Positions 22,298-33,910 of a stretch of 64,000 nucleotides of DNA are shown piece by piece. The notes below the pieces were generated by a model that worked only from the letters and a program-made list of their open reading frames with translations, ran no database searches and was not told the DNA's origin. Source of the DNA: Allomyces macrogynus ATCC 38327 (lineage: Eukaryota > Blastocladiomycota > Blastocladiomycetes > Blastocladiales > Blastocladiaceae). Location of the stretch: contig GG745344.1 in NCBI GenBank assembly GCA_000151295.1, positions 174,229 through 238,228 of the forward strand, read 5' to 3'. The position numbers were made by a program, and so were the translations under genes. How positions within the stretch are numbered: position 1 is the first letter of the stretch; every line of letters begins with the position of its first letter.

Positions 22298-23853
22298 CGG
22301 TCAGCGGTCAGTTCGACCGTTCGTATCGTCCGAGATGAGCAAAATGAGATTCCATCGTCGTCACCGCCGTCACCGCCGTCGTCGCGCTTAGTCCCACCCC
22401 GTAACGCCGCGCAAGCGCACGACCGCCGTTTTTGCGAGAGCCTCGTCTCGCCGAATGCGAGGCAAGCGGCCGAAATTGACGAATCTGCCATCTCGGGCTC
22501 GCCGCTACCCAGGGGGACGAATTGAATCGCCGTGGCAAGACCAACGTTGCTCAAACAAAGCACAATGGTCAAAGCCGCTCGAACGGCCATAGACCGTCTC
22601 CGACCGCAAATCGCAATCGGACCGCAACCGCGCACAAAACACACCAAAAATACCGATTCCGTAACCATCCTCAATCGAGAACGGCGCAGTTTCGGCAGTT
22701 TTGGAATGGTTTACGGGGTCGTAGGTTCGTCCTGGGGCGGGTGGTCACGGCGGTCCATCCGTTTTGGACGGCATTTTGGTCGTCTCGCCTCGTCGCAGCG
22801 GTCTCAGGTCGAAAGGGCAGCCCATAGCCCAACCCCGGGGGGGGGGGGGGGCGGGGCATTGGACGATAGCGAGGCCGGTCGGCGGTGACGGTTGGGCTTC
22901 GTTGCTGGGTGCCAACCGTACCGGACGTCCTGGGTCATTGCGGCAAGTTGATCTCCGCCCGGAATGAACTGGTGGCGATGTCGAGAAGAGGGCCGGACAA
23001 CGGTGTGAGTTGGGCACGGTTCCCGGCGCAGGCCCTGGGTGGCGCAGTTGGTAAGTGCACGTGAGCTTGGCAACTGCCTGGCCTTGATTGCTCCTCGATT
23101 CCTTTCCTCTGTTGACGCCTAAGCCTCAGACAAAACCTTGACATTGAAGATTGCTAAATGTCTCTAATGCCTATGAACGTTTCTGCAGTTGCAGCTGACA
23201 TTGTCACTGGATTTGAATCTGCTTTCACCTGGCATCAGTGTCACAATGCTGTTCCTTCATGTGTATGAAACAGACCTGGCTTGCCACTCCTGCCACACAG
23301 AATCACCCCTGCTTCTCTCACACTGTTGCAGTGCTGCCCTGGAGTGCATTGCACTTGTTGAGCACCATGGTGCACAGGTGCCTATCCATGTTTTGTTCCC
23401 CAGTGCATCCTGCATCCTCAGAAAATGATTGAAAGGAGAGAAATGAGATAACCAAAAAGTTAATGAAATGGAAAGGCTGGAGCCCCACACACAGATCCCA
23501 GCTGGTGATCAGCTGGTGATCAGGCTCATGCCAACCCCCAAGGGTTAGGCGAGTCACTGCTCCAGCTCCTCATCCCTGTTTTTTATGGTCTGCTTCACAA
23601 CCTGTGAAATCGACCCTTTTGCAACTGCACTGTGGCCCAACCATGGTCACACCTGTCCATCTGTTGCCAGCTCATCACCATGACCAAAACTTGCAATGAC
23701 CCAACCCTTGCTGGCACACCTGCTGCCACAGACACCAATGGTGCCTGCCAACCCGCCATTTCATCAGTGCAGGTGATGCCACTGTTGTTGCAACAACAGC
23801 AACTGGCACAACCCCAACAGTTGCAGCAATCACAACAGTAGCAGCAGCATGCT
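22298..23853. other. Intergenic, with poly-G tract and transition to GC-poor DNA
   Basis: No gene is supported. A run of 15 G lies at 22837-22851. From about 23.1 kb the composition becomes AT-richer and resembles the other transposon-like blocks. A short string near 23038 looks like the D-arm of a tRNA but the rest of a tRNA is absent. Confidence 0.5.
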
Positions 23854-24682
23854 TTGTGCCCTGACTTCAATGTGCTCCTGTGTGAGCATGACTGCATGAT
23901 TGCCCATGAGTACAAGATGAAACTCAAGGCCTTGCAGGCTGAGCATGAGCTGCTCAAGAACAAGAACATGACACTCTTGCTTGAGCATGAGTGTGAGAAT
24001 CTTGCTCACAAGGCTGCTGGTGTGAATAACACTGGCTCTGCCAACACTGGTGCAAGCATCACCAGTGCCAAAAAGGGTGCCATGGCTGTTGGTAAGTCCA
24101 TGGGCACCAACCATCCATTTCATGTGAATAATGCTGATTTGAATGCCAATGAGGATGAGGAAGTGGAATCACTCTTCAGTGATGATGCTGATTCAGACTC
24201 TAACTTGAATGATTTTGATCTGTTGGGCACAATTAATGATGGAGTCCCTGTTCTGCATATTTTGTGCAAGATCCTCTGCCTTGACTGTCAATCTGGTGTT
24301 TTTCAGACTGATGGCATTGCACCAGTCAACTGTAACTGCCATGTCGAGTGTTACAGTGAAAAGAACCCAGAGATTGCTGTGACTGCCAAGGCGCCACTTG
24401 ACAACCCCAACATGATGCTGGATGGCGACACCAAGGTCAAGGCTGGTATCTACAAGGATGGCATCCAGCATGACATGCAAATGTTGCTGCTGGTGGTCAC
24501 CATGGTGCACTGGCAGCAGGAGGTGTGCACCATCACACCCAAGGACAATGTGCACACCAACCTGCTTGACTCACAAGTGTGCACTGACATTGCAGCAGCC
24601 ACACTATTGTGTGACTCAATTGCACACAAAGTAGTGGAGGTATGCACACTCTATGCAGAGCACAATGGCTGGCACACAGGCA
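23854..24682 (+). pseudogene. Transposon-like ORF cut by the inverted duplication
   Basis: The frame reads CEHDCMIAHEYKMKLKALQA with a short coiled coil, then an acidic segment (NANEDEEVESLFSDDADSDS), then VNCNCHVECYSEKNPE and DGIQHDMQMLLLVVTMVHWQ. No ATG start is clear; Gln-rich frames precede it across a TAG. At 24677-24682 the text runs directly into the reversed tail of the dynein gene, so the native C-terminus is missing. I do not recognise the family. The GC-poor composition and location beside other element blocks suggest a mobile-element protein. Confidence 0.4.
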
Positions 24683-24790
24683 AACAAGGGGGCCGCGGCC
24701 GTGGCGGCCGCGTCAGCGACGGCGAATGGTGGAGCAGGAGAAGGCGTGGCACCAGCTGGACGTGCTGCCGAAGGGGGGCTCGTGCGATAG
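24677..24790 (+). pseudogene. Copied tail of the IC138 dynein gene
   Basis: This is the reverse-oriented duplicate of the last ~38 codons and stop of the gene at 5652-8913 (AAAVAAASATANGGAGEGVA through GGLVR and TAG). No other part of the dynein gene is present here, so this is a fragment that marks the duplication breakpoint. Confidence 0.9.
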
Positions 24791-25171
24791 GGCACTTGGG
24801 GCGCAGTATGATGACTGGGTTGGGACTGAAAAGCACGTTCTCATGTGAACTACCTTGGATTGTGTAACATGCGGTCCAGGCACGTGTTTCATGGGACCAG
24901 TGCAAGGTGGAGAGTGTGCTGTGGGCAGCACGCTGCTGCCTGGAGGAAGGTATCAGGAGACGGCCGTTTAATGTTGCAGGAGACTCGAGGGGCCAGCCGT
25001 GGTAATCACTGCTCAATCACTGTGGCTGTGTGCCATCTGCTGTGGCCAGTTTGCACTGCTGCACCTTCCACATGAGGCAGGTGCTGCAGGTGCGGCCAGC
25101 CAGCGCCTCTTTTCTTCACTTGACGCATCGAACATTCCATCCACTAATCTCCCTGTGCATCACGTCCAGGT

Positions 25172-25540
25172 TTGCTGAAGGGACACACATTTGTCTACTT
25201 TTGCATGCCAAAGTTGCTGACCATTGCGCCCTTGGGCACCTCCCGCACCATCTTGCTCAAGTGGGACATGCACGAGGACTTTGTCAAGCATGTCCTGGAG
25301 CAGTATGATCAGCAAGTCGCTGCCAGAATGCTTGGGAATGAAGATGGCATGGCCACCAGCAGCATCACCACTGATGTGTACTCAACCATGCTGAGCAATG
25401 ACAATCTGAACTTGGCCTCCCATGATGACACCTTCTCTGGATTGTCAAGAACCATTGCCCTGGCGCCTGACTTGCAAGCCGCTCTTGCTGCTGTCCTGCC
25501 AACACTGCCATCTCTGTTGGGCCTGTTCTGCATTCCATGA
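25172..25540 (+). CDS. Transposon-like ORF, right-arm copy
   Basis: This is the same 122-residue frame as 4902-5270 in the left arm, with an identical predicted protein. It has no recognised family. Confidence 0.35.
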   Translation: MLKGHTFVYFCMPKLLTIAPLGTSRTILLKWDMHEDFVKHVLEQYDQQVAARMLGNEDGMATSSITTDVYSTMLSNDNLNLASHDDTFSGLSRTIALAPDLQAALAAVLPTLPSLLGLFCIP

Positions 25541-25799
25541 CCTCTCCCACTCTCCTGCTGAGCACTGCCACAGCCAGCCATTTTTCGAGCAGTGTCCCAA
25601 CCAGTGGCGTACCCACATGCACATGCATCCTGCTGCACATGTTGTGGCAACCATGCCCATCTCTGGCCCTGTTGGTGCTAGGCAACCACAACCAGCTGCA
25701 ACCAGAACCCAAGAAGTGTGCTCATGCTGTTGTTGGCATTGACAAACCCAAACAGGCTGTTCTTGCAAATATTCTTGGCTCACTCTGGATTTTGACAAA

Positions 25800-26486
25800 G
25801 TGCTCTCAAAATACAAGAACCACTTGAGCTTGGATTGGCCATTGCCAATTGTCACCTACAAGATTCAGCAGCTCAAAAACATGGACCAGGCCCAGCTCAA
25901 TGAGTTGTCAGCACTGCTCTTGACCAAGCTTGCATCAATTTATGGTCGGCACAGGGATCCCATGGTCCAGAGCAGGTGGGCCAAGGCCATTGCTGAGGAC
26001 CCAAAAGTGAAGGCGCAGCTCATGTTGCTCATGCTGCCTGAGGCCTCCATCTACAAGGATAATGTGACATGTGCAATCCTGTGCAAGGCCATCTTGATTT
26101 TTGACATGACTTTCCACACTCCAAAAATTCTGAATCTGTACCCAGATATTTGTGCTCTCATTGCATTGATCCCACTTGTTGATCCTGTCTGTGACCTGTA
26201 CATGGTGGATCGCCATTTCTCAGCACCATGCTTGCACAAGTGCGGGTTTGTCGCCGGATGGATGATTTGTGCTTCTGCTCCAGCCAGTACGCCCTTGTGT
26301 GGAGTGCATTTGTCAAGGCGACAGGCGGATTGGTTGGGATTGCACCTCATGGTCTTTGCCCAGCTTTTCCAGTGTCAATTTCTGACGCTTCATCTTGGAG
26401 AATTTGTCGTGGCCATGACGAAAAAGTACAGGGAGAAGAAGGGGGAACCCAGGTCACAAATCGTGTTTCATCCCACACAGCCATGA
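25800..26486 (+). CDS. Transposon-like ORF, right-arm copy
   Basis: This is the same 228-residue frame as 3956-4642 in the left arm, with an identical predicted protein. Function is unknown. Confidence 0.35.
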   Translation: MLSKYKNHLSLDWPLPIVTYKIQQLKNMDQAQLNELSALLLTKLASIYGRHRDPMVQSRWAKAIAEDPKVKAQLMLLMLPEASIYKDNVTCAILCKAILIFDMTFHTPKILNLYPDICALIALIPLVDPVCDLYMVDRHFSAPCLHKCGFVAGWMICASAPASTPLCGVHLSRRQADWLGLHLMVFAQLFQCQFLTLHLGEFVVAMTKKYREKKGEPRSQIVFHPTQP

Positions 26487-26542
26487 GCCTAGGGAAAACA
26501 CCAAAGAAAAAGGAAATGCAATGGCACCAACAATATATAACC

Positions 26543-27229
26543 TCATTTCTGTTGTGTTGCTGAAGCCGCACCACCACCCCAAAACTCCAGACGTGACAAC
26601 ATCAAATGAATCCCCATGTTGCTCATTGAGCAGCATGCAATACAGCTTGGCATGGGCGTACTGGTGAGCAGCAAACAACAAGTGTTGTGGCAAGACCTTG
26701 ATGTTGGACCCACCAAGCGCATGGACCCACCAAGCGCATGGACCAGTGAGAAGTAGCTCTCCACAAAGTTGGTCGAGAAGACGTGCGCGTACACGCGGTT
26801 TGCAAACGGAATATCGGCGATGTGCTTCCTCACCACAGACATGAACATGTCAATGGCCTGGATCAGGTTGTCACGCGTCTGGTATGGGATGCACAAGATT
26901 TCCCACTGCACCACCGCCTTCTCAGCAGCAGTGATGGCCTCCTGCATCACGTCCTTGGAAGCCCGCACCGCCTTGACCTCTTTGGTCTTGCTGTTGGCCA
27001 AATCCAACCAGTTTGTGATCCACAACTTGATGTTGGCAAGCCCCTGGAACCGCGCGTTGTCGGGGTCTGTGAACGCCTTCTTGTCAGTAAAGATCTCGTA
27101 GAACTTTCTGATCTTCTCGATGTATGTCGTGGTCCCCTTGGCAAATGGGCTCCTGGCAAAGTGCTTGTTGTGCAGCAGGTCGATGACCTCAGGGAATATC
27201 ACCCTCACAGCAAGCAGGACGCGCATTTT
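26543..27229 (-). pseudogene. Transposon-like ORF frameshifted by a 17-bp duplication
   Basis: This is the right-arm version of the 3230-3988 ORF. It matches through FVESYFSLVHALGGS, after which two tandem copies of a 17-base unit (26707-26740) replace the single copy of the left arm and shift the frame. The left-arm copy keeps reading NIKVLPQHLLFAAHQYAHAK. Confidence 0.75.
26707..26740. repeat. 17-bp tandem duplication
   Basis: Two head-to-tail copies of GACCCACCAAGCGCATG occur here. The left arm has one copy at the matching place, so this is a private change of the right arm. Confidence 0.9.
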
Positions 27230-27246
27230 TACCAGCCGCGGTCCAT

Positions 27247-27652
27247 GTGCCCACCGCGTCCGAGGTGACGGTGCGCGCGCCGCCTGCCCTGCCGTTCCTG
27301 TCCGAGTCGTTTTTGGTCCTGGCCAACAACAATGACCAAGACGCGGTCGTCGTCGAGAACAAGACGCCGCGCCCAATCTCAGTGCACGTCCCGTCAGCCA
27401 ACAGCACCACCGACCCGAATGGCGATTGGTTCCAGGCCGATCCAGGCACGCACCTGCAGTGGACGCGCAACAACGCGCAAATGGTGCTGGCCAAGTACGA
27501 CGGCGGCAAGCGCGACGCGGTCCCGGTCAACCCAGGGTGCAAGGTCGAGTTTGTCGGGCCCGAGCCGCTCGCCCTGGTGCCAATCGAGGACAAGACCGTG
27601 ATCCAGGTGACCAACAAGACCAACGTGCCCGTCGACATGCAGGTGGCAAACC
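27247..27652 (+). pseudogene. Fragment of a beta-repeat domain gene, right-arm copy
   Basis: This is the mirror of 2807-3212 with the same predicted sequence and the same truncation points, so the truncation predates the inverted duplication. Confidence 0.75.
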
Positions 27653-27739
27653 AGGCTCAGACTCCCCTGTCAGTAACTTCCTCGAACACCCGCGACACAA
27701 AAACAAATACCACCATTCCGTTGTCCCAGGACTGTCAGC

Positions 27740-28542
27740 TTATCCCTTGGCTCGCTCCTTCTCGCCCAGCACCGCCGCGAGCCACGCCATTCCCTCCTCG
27801 AGCCCATCGCCCGTCACTGCGCTCGCTGCCTGCACGTGCACCGGCTGCATGAGTTTTCCCACCTCGAGCCGGTCGGCCACCGCGTCGGCAGACAGCGCGT
27901 CGGGCTTGTCCTGCTTGTTGGCGAACACCAGCACCGCCACGTCGCGCAAGTCGTTGTCGCCGCACACGCGCGCCATGACGTTGCGCGCCTCGTCTATGCG
28001 CGCCACGTCGGTCGAGTCGACAATGAACATGATAGCGGATGTCATCTCGTAGTCTGGGGGGGGGGGGGGGGGTGTGTGTGTGTGAAAGTCTCGGACAGGC
28101 GGCAGGTGAGCATCACGGCGACGCGCGTCGGACGGGGAGGGGACGGACGTACAGTGCCGGTAGAGCGGCAAGGTTTGCGACTGGTATCCGACGTCCCAGA
28201 CGGTAAACGATACGGGGCCGTACTGAACGACTCTGTGGTGGGCGGGCACGCGCGCGCGTCAGCGGAGCCGGTCGCAGTAGTGGGCGTTTCAAAAGTATTG
28301 CGCGATACAGACTCGACGTTGAAACCTGGAACGGACGACAATGCCGTTAGACCGGGTGGAGAAGCACGATCACGCCACGGAATGCCAATACCAATAGTCG
28401 CTATCGTCGTCACGACCGCGCCCGACTTGAGCCGGTACAGCATGGTTGTCTTGCCCGCATAGTCGAGCCCGACCATGAGCACCCGCGTCTCCTCTTTCCG
28501 GCCCGAGAAAACCGACAGGATTCCGGAAAGTAACTGGCCCAT
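27740..28542 (-). CDS. ARF/ARL-family small GTPase, right-arm copy
   Basis: This is the mirror of the gene at 1917-2719. The predicted exons and all visible protein text are the same, including WDVGYQ and the 17-C intron tract. If both arms are real in one haploid genome, the organism has two identical genes. Confidence 0.88.
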
Positions 28543-28874
28543 GGCGGTCGGTCGGTTTCGAACTTGCAGGGTGCTGATTGCGTGATGGAAGTTGCAATAT
28601 GGAGCCGGAGCGGTTGAGCAACGGACCGGGTTTGCTTGTTTCGCCTTGTTTCGCCACGGCGCCCGGCCGGGCAACAGCTCTTGTTGGGAGATACTGAACG
28701 GGCTGCAACAGGACGTGGCAAGTTGGCAGATTCTTATCGAGATGACCTGGCGATGCGTGAGTCGATTCGTGTTGATTGCCTGTTTGTTCCCTTCGTGCAG
28801 CCTTTCGCGCTGCTTGGGCCCACCTCACACCGCCAAGCTGCACTGACGAGCGGGACTGACCGAGCGCAACAACA

Positions 28875-28875
<1 letters not shown>

Positions 28876-28953
<78 letters not shown>
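28876..28953 (-). repeat. (CGA)26 microsatellite
   Basis: This is the right-arm counterpart of the (TCG)33 tract at 1507-1605. It is shorter by seven units and is flanked by about 24 bases that are absent from the left arm. Confidence 0.95.
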
Positions 28954-29200
28954 TCATGACCCACATGGAGTGCCGTGTGTATGGAATAAAAATATCACGG
29001 GGGTGGTGGAACTGTGCACGAGCCAACGCCAAACCAGAAAAAAAAAAAAAAAAAAAAAAACCTCAGGCACCTTCGTCGTCGTCCTGTTTCCGCCAAAGGT
29101 ACGTTTGCAAAACAAGAACACGAAACTACAAAAAAGCAAAGAAAAAAAAAAAAAAAAAAAAGAAACATCTATCACGCGCCGCGCCCAGCGTCGGGGGGCA

Positions 29201-32200
29201 TCACTCGAGCACGACGACGCCGCTCGGGTCGCGCTGGAACGTGCGGAACGCCGAGACGACCGACACCTGCGCGCGCGTTTTCCGAATCGCGGCCTCCCAG
29301 TGCACACGGGCCGCGCGCGAGATCGGCGCGGGCGCGGCACCCGACGCCGACGCGATCGAGGCCCCCGACGTCGGTGCCTTGGCGACAAACGACGCCGTGC
29401 CGGACTTCATCGACGGCGCCGTCCTTGGCGACGCGACCGACACGCCGTCCAGGGGCGCCAGTTCCACGTCGACCGGTGCGAGCGAAATGCGGTGCATTGG
29501 CGGGGCGCCGGGCGCCGGGACGGCCGCGGCTGCCGCGGCTGCAACGGCCTCTTGCTCGGCAGCGGCGAGAAGGCGCTGCTCCTCTTCGTCGGCTTCCTTG
29601 GCGGCCTTTTCCAGCCGGGGCCGGAGAAGTGGGGGATAAGGATGGCGCCAAAAGGTCGTGGAGGCTATTGTTTGAAAGGCTAGGGATGGGGAGGGGAGTC
29701 TAAGTTGATGCTGAGGGGGGGGAGGACTTGGATCGGGGAAATAGAGCGAGTGATTTTTTTTATATGATGATCGTGGAGAGGGTGGAGTGGAATGGGGAGT
29801 GGTGAGTCTACTGGAGTGGACAGAACGGTCAGAAGAGCGTGCTGGAGGTGATAGTAGCGTGAGATGAGTGCGGGAGTGGGTTAGAAAGGAGAGAGAACGA
29901 TACGACGAACTGAAGCAGGGGAGGGAGCAACAGAGGAATGAAANNNNNNNNNNNNNNNNNNNNNNNNNNNNNNNNNNNNNNNNNNNNNNNNNNNNNNNNN
30001 NNNNNNNNNNNNNNNNNNNNNNNNNNNNNNNNNNNNNNNNNNNGCCTTTTCGGCGTCGGGGCCGTAGAACTTGGCCGTGAACCAGGCGCGGCCAATGTCG
30101 GGGATCACGGCCTTGATGATGAGCCCGAGCGGGAGGGAGACGAACCCGAACGCAAGGGACACGCTCCACTCGGCGCCCGAGAGGGTCGTCACGTTAAACA
30201 CGAGCGACCCAAACTGGATAATGATCACTTGGATCACGCCAATGATGAGCACAATCCCCATGAACATCGGGTTATGCGTGACGCGCTCAAACACGTTGTA
30301 CTCGCCGTGGATTTGCCGGCCGTTGAACAGGTTGAACAGCTGCATCCAGACAAACGTGTTGAAGACGATCGCTGACAGCCGGCGGTGCACGTAGTTTTCG
30401 ACGGTCGCCGCATTCGCGTCGGCAGCGAGCCCAAACGACGACTTGTCGGCATCCACTTCTTCGAACGTGAACGAGAAGACGCTCGGCGCGCGGTAGGTGA
30501 GCGAAATGGTCACGGCAATCTGGTAGGCCGCCTGGATCAGCATCTGCTTCCACATGTCGTAGCCGATCAACGGGTCCGACTTCTTGTGCGGCAAGCGGTC
30601 GAGCAGCGCCTCGGTCGGCGGGTCCGTGGCGAGGGCCAAGGCGGCGAGCGTGTCCATGATCAGGTTCACCCACAGCATCTGCACCGCCGTGATGACCGTC
30701 TCCGAGTCCTCGTCAGCCGCGGCCGTGATCAGCGCGAGACCGACGGCGGTAATGTTGACGGTCAGCTGGAACTGCAAAAACTTGCGCACGGCATCGTAGA
30801 CGGAGCGACCCCACACGACGGCCTTGGTCTAGTAACGGGGGAAGGGGGGAGGACGGATCAAAAACGGTCAGTTCGAGGCCAGTGGGTCAACGCTGCAACG
30901 GCTCCAAAACGTGATAGCCAACAACATACCAGCGACGCAAAGTTGTCCTGTTGGTCGTGACGGGAGAGAGACGGTCAGTTTCGCGTCCAAAGAGCCAGTC
31001 CAGCGAGTCAACGATCCAAAAAAAAAAAAAACATGAACAGAAATAGAAATAAAAATAAAAATAGAAATAGAAATAAGGAACGCACATCAAGGAGCACGAT
31101 ATCGGCCGCTTCTTTGGCGACTTCGGTACCAGCAATGCCCATGGCGAACCCGACGTCGGCTGCCTTGAGCGCGGGCGCGTCGTTGGTTCCGTCACCGGTC
31201 ACGGCGACCGTCTGGCCCATCGACTTGAGCTTGTTGACGAGAATGCGCTTGTCGAGCGGCGACGACCGAGCAAGCACGCGCAGCTTGGGCAGCATCTTTT
31301 CCATTTCCGCGTCCGAGAGCGCGCGGAAGACCGGCCCTTCGAGCACGATCCCGTCGTCGTGCAAGATCCCGCACTTCTTGGCAATGTTCTCGGCAGTGAC
31401 CTTGTTGTCGCCCGTGACCATGCGCACAACAATCCCGGCCGTCTGGCACTTGGCCACGGCCGGCGGCACCTCCGGGCGCAGCGGGTCCTCGATCCCAACA
31501 ACGCCGAGCCAGACCAGGTTGTGCATGTCGAGTTCCGGCGCGAGCTCGGAAGTCGCCGGCGCGACCATGTCCTTGTAGGCGATGCCGATCGTGCGCAGTG
31601 CCTGTGTCGCGTAATCGAAAATGCGCGCCTCGATCCGGGCCTTGGTCGTAGCATCGAGCGGAGCCACGGTGCCGTCGGCGGCCAGGTACCAGTCGCATGC
31701 GTGCAAGACAATCTCCGACGCGCCCTTGGTAAACAGCCGCGCGGCGCCGCGCACAGGCGGGTTGCACTCGTTCGGGTGTGCGGTGCTCTGCACGACCTGC
31801 AGGCCGTTGCTCGGCGGGAACTCGGCGCCAAACACGCCCTCCTTGGCAATCAGGACGGACATGCGCTTTTTTTCCGACGAGAACGGGAGCATGCCGAGCT
31901 GCGTTGCCGCCGCACGGTCCGCGGCAAACGGCGCATCGAGCGCGGCCGAGAACCCGAGCAAGGCGCATTCGGTCTTGGGACCCACGAGCATTGGCTGGCC
32001 GGCTTCGTCGGCGCCCTCGTACGCGGTCGAGTTGAGGTTGATCGATTGCGTGAGCACCGGGCGGAACTTGGCCAGGTCAGCGCCCATGGCACGCTGCTTG
32101 ATCTGCTCCTCGGTCGAGAAACTAAGAGCGCCGCCAAAAAAGTCGCCCTGCACGACGGTCATCTTGTTCTGCGTGAGCGTGCCCGTCTTGTCCGAGCAAA

Positions 32201-33835
32201 TGGTCGTGGCGCCGCCCATCGTCTCACACGACGACAGCACGCGGACCAAGTTGTTGTCCTTGAGCATCCGGATCGTGGCGTAGCTGTGGGTGGAGCAGGG
32301 GAGCCAATACGCACGTTAGTCGCGACGGTCAGCGAGCCGAGTCTCCTCCGAGAACAACGGTGAGAGTTGGTATCGAACGTGCCCAAGAGCGAGCGTCACG
32401 GCCATCGGCAACCCTTCGGGCACGGCCACAACGACGACGGTGACACCGGTAATCAAAATCTTGATAATCTTCTGCGCGATCCCGGCGCCGCCGAGGTGAA
32501 TCTCGGTGCCGTTGGGCTCCGTCTTGGTCCAGCCCTTGGGCGCGTAAATGGCCAAAAACTTGATAATCGAGACAAGCACAATCACCGAGGCGCCGGCAAT
32601 ACCAAACTTGGCAATGTTGTTGGCGAGCCGGTTGAGCTTGGTCTGCAGCGGCGTAAACTCGGGCGGAGCGTTGCGCAGTGCCATGACCGACCGCCCGTGC
32701 AGCGAGTGCGGGCCGACCGTCGTGACCAGGTACGTGGCCATGCCGTCAATCACCTTGGACCCGGAAATCAGGAACCGGTCGCCGTCGAGCGTCTTCTTGA
32801 CCGCGTCGGTCTCGCCCGTCACGGTCGACTCGTCGAGCTTGCAGTTGGACGCGTTGAGCAGGACACCGTCGGCCGGAACCACATCACCCGTGACCAGGTG
32901 GACAATGTCGCCAACGAGCAAGTGAATCAGCGGCAGCTGCGTCTGCGCGGCCGGCGCAGTCGCGGTCGCGCGACGCGTGACGGTGATCGTCGACGAAAGA
33001 CCGCGCTGCGTCGACAGGAAACGGAACTGGAGCGCCTTCTTGTAGTCGTTGCCGGCGTTGACGAGCACGACAATCGCGACCGTGGCGAGAATCGCAACGC
33101 CCTCTACAAACCGGAAAAACACACGCACACACACCATCGCGGGCGGGTCAGCGGCATTCCAACAACGGCGGCACCTCCGACACGAATTTCAAAAAAAAAG
33201 AACCGACCGATCCACTCGTACGGGTCTCCACCGTCAAACTTCATGTAGAGACCGACGCCAATCGAGACGATCGCAGCAGCGAGCAAGATTTGCAGCATGC
33301 GGTCGTTGAGCGCCTCGAGCATCAGCCCGAACAGCGATGGTGGCGGGCTCGGCGCCAGGAAATTCGTGCCGTAGGCGTGCCGGCGCGCCTTGAGCTTCTC
33401 GTCGAGTTCATAGCCCTCGGGCAGCAGATCGTGCGCGAGTGCCGCCGGGTCAGCCGGGTCGAGCTTGTCCTCGCCAGGCAGACCGTGCTCGTCCGAGCAT
33501 AGGCCATTTGCGAGGTCGGCGTGGAGCGTGCGTGCGAGTCCCTCGGCCCCGCCGAGGTCGGCGAGCAGGGCGAGGTTGCGGTTGTCGGTGAGCTCCTGCA
33601 GCGTCTCAATGGCGAGCGGGAAGACGGGGTGCGCAGTCATGACGGGCTTGACAGTCGGGATTGCAGCGGGTGCTGCGGGTGCCGCAGCACCACGGGCGTC
33701 GTCTGCGGCCGTCATATGAGCGGCGGCAAGGTCGGGAGCGGAGCCGGCGAGCAGCGCGTCGTTGGACGAGGCGTGGGCGAGGAGCGGGCCAAGCGACGGC
33801 GAGTGCGACGTCGCTGGCGGCGGGCGTGTTGACAT
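29201..33835 (-). CDS. Plasma-membrane Ca2+-ATPase (P2B type), last exon interrupted
   Basis: Exons are inferred at 33835-33208, 33103-32383, 32283-31086, 30947-30930 (18 nt) and 30828-29201. Without the insertion the protein would have 1250 residues. It pumps Ca2+ out of the cytosol. Visible signatures are PEG-type EGLPMAVTLAL in M4, the phosphorylation motif CSDKTGTLT near residue 480, MVTGDNKVTAENIA, TGDGTNDAPALKAADVGFAM, and the calmodulin-binding-like tail RAARVHWEAAIRKTRAQVSV. Intron 2 appears to use a GC donor (GCACGTTC...CCACAG), since only that joins LALG to YATIRMLKDNN. The 18-nt exon encodes DNFASL between VLLD and TKAVVWG, where PMCAs have DDNFSS. The last exon is split by foreign sequence and a gap at 29611-30043, so this copy may be disabled unless the join is an assembly fault. 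Confidence 0.9.
29611..30043. mobile_element. Insertion in the ATPase exon, flanked by 8-bp direct repeats
   Basis: The left-arm exon is continuous here, but the right arm has 333 sequenced bases plus 100 N. The octamer GCCTTTTC lies directly before (29603-29610) and directly after (30044-30051) and occurs once at the matching left-arm site, as a target-site duplication would. The sequenced part begins CAGCCGGGG, and its plus strand is strikingly purine-rich with few C. It codes for nothing recognisable. An 8-bp duplication fits hAT-like elements in general. Because the far end is hidden in the gap, a misjoined contig end is an equally serious explanation. Confidence 0.5.
29944..30043. other. 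Assembly gap (100 N)
   Basis: Exactly one hundred N were placed, the conventional size for a gap of unknown length. The true distance between the flanking contigs is therefore not known. Confidence 0.98.
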
Positions 33836-33882
33836 GCGGGGAGGCAGCAAGGGCGCGGGGCGCTGGCGGGCCCGCGGCGTAG

Positions 33883-33889
33883 TTATATA
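33883..33889 (-). promoter_or_regulatory. TATA box of the Ca2+-ATPase gene
   Basis: TATATAA on the minus strand lies 48 bases before the ATG at 33835, in otherwise very GC-rich DNA. Position and match are good for a TATA element; the short distance implies a short 5' leader. Confidence 0.55.
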
Positions 33890-33910
33890 GCTTCCTGGGC
33901 GGATAAGCCG

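Larger units (their letters stand above)
24677..30899 (-). repeat. Right arm of the large inverted duplication
   Basis: This is the mirror of 1-5765; the arm certainly reaches 30899, which matches base 1. Its inner end at 24677 is in the reversed last exon of the dynein gene and abuts a foreign ORF. It is longer than the left arm because of a 433-base insertion (including 100 N) in the ATPase exon and a 17-bp tandem duplication, less seven lost TCG units. Confidence 0.95.

Noticed and set aside
23030..23110. tRNA-like D-arm (TGGCGCAGTTGGTAA)
   Set aside because: The D-stem pairs, but no anticodon arm, T-arm or acceptor stem follows; at best a worn tRNA-derived fragment.
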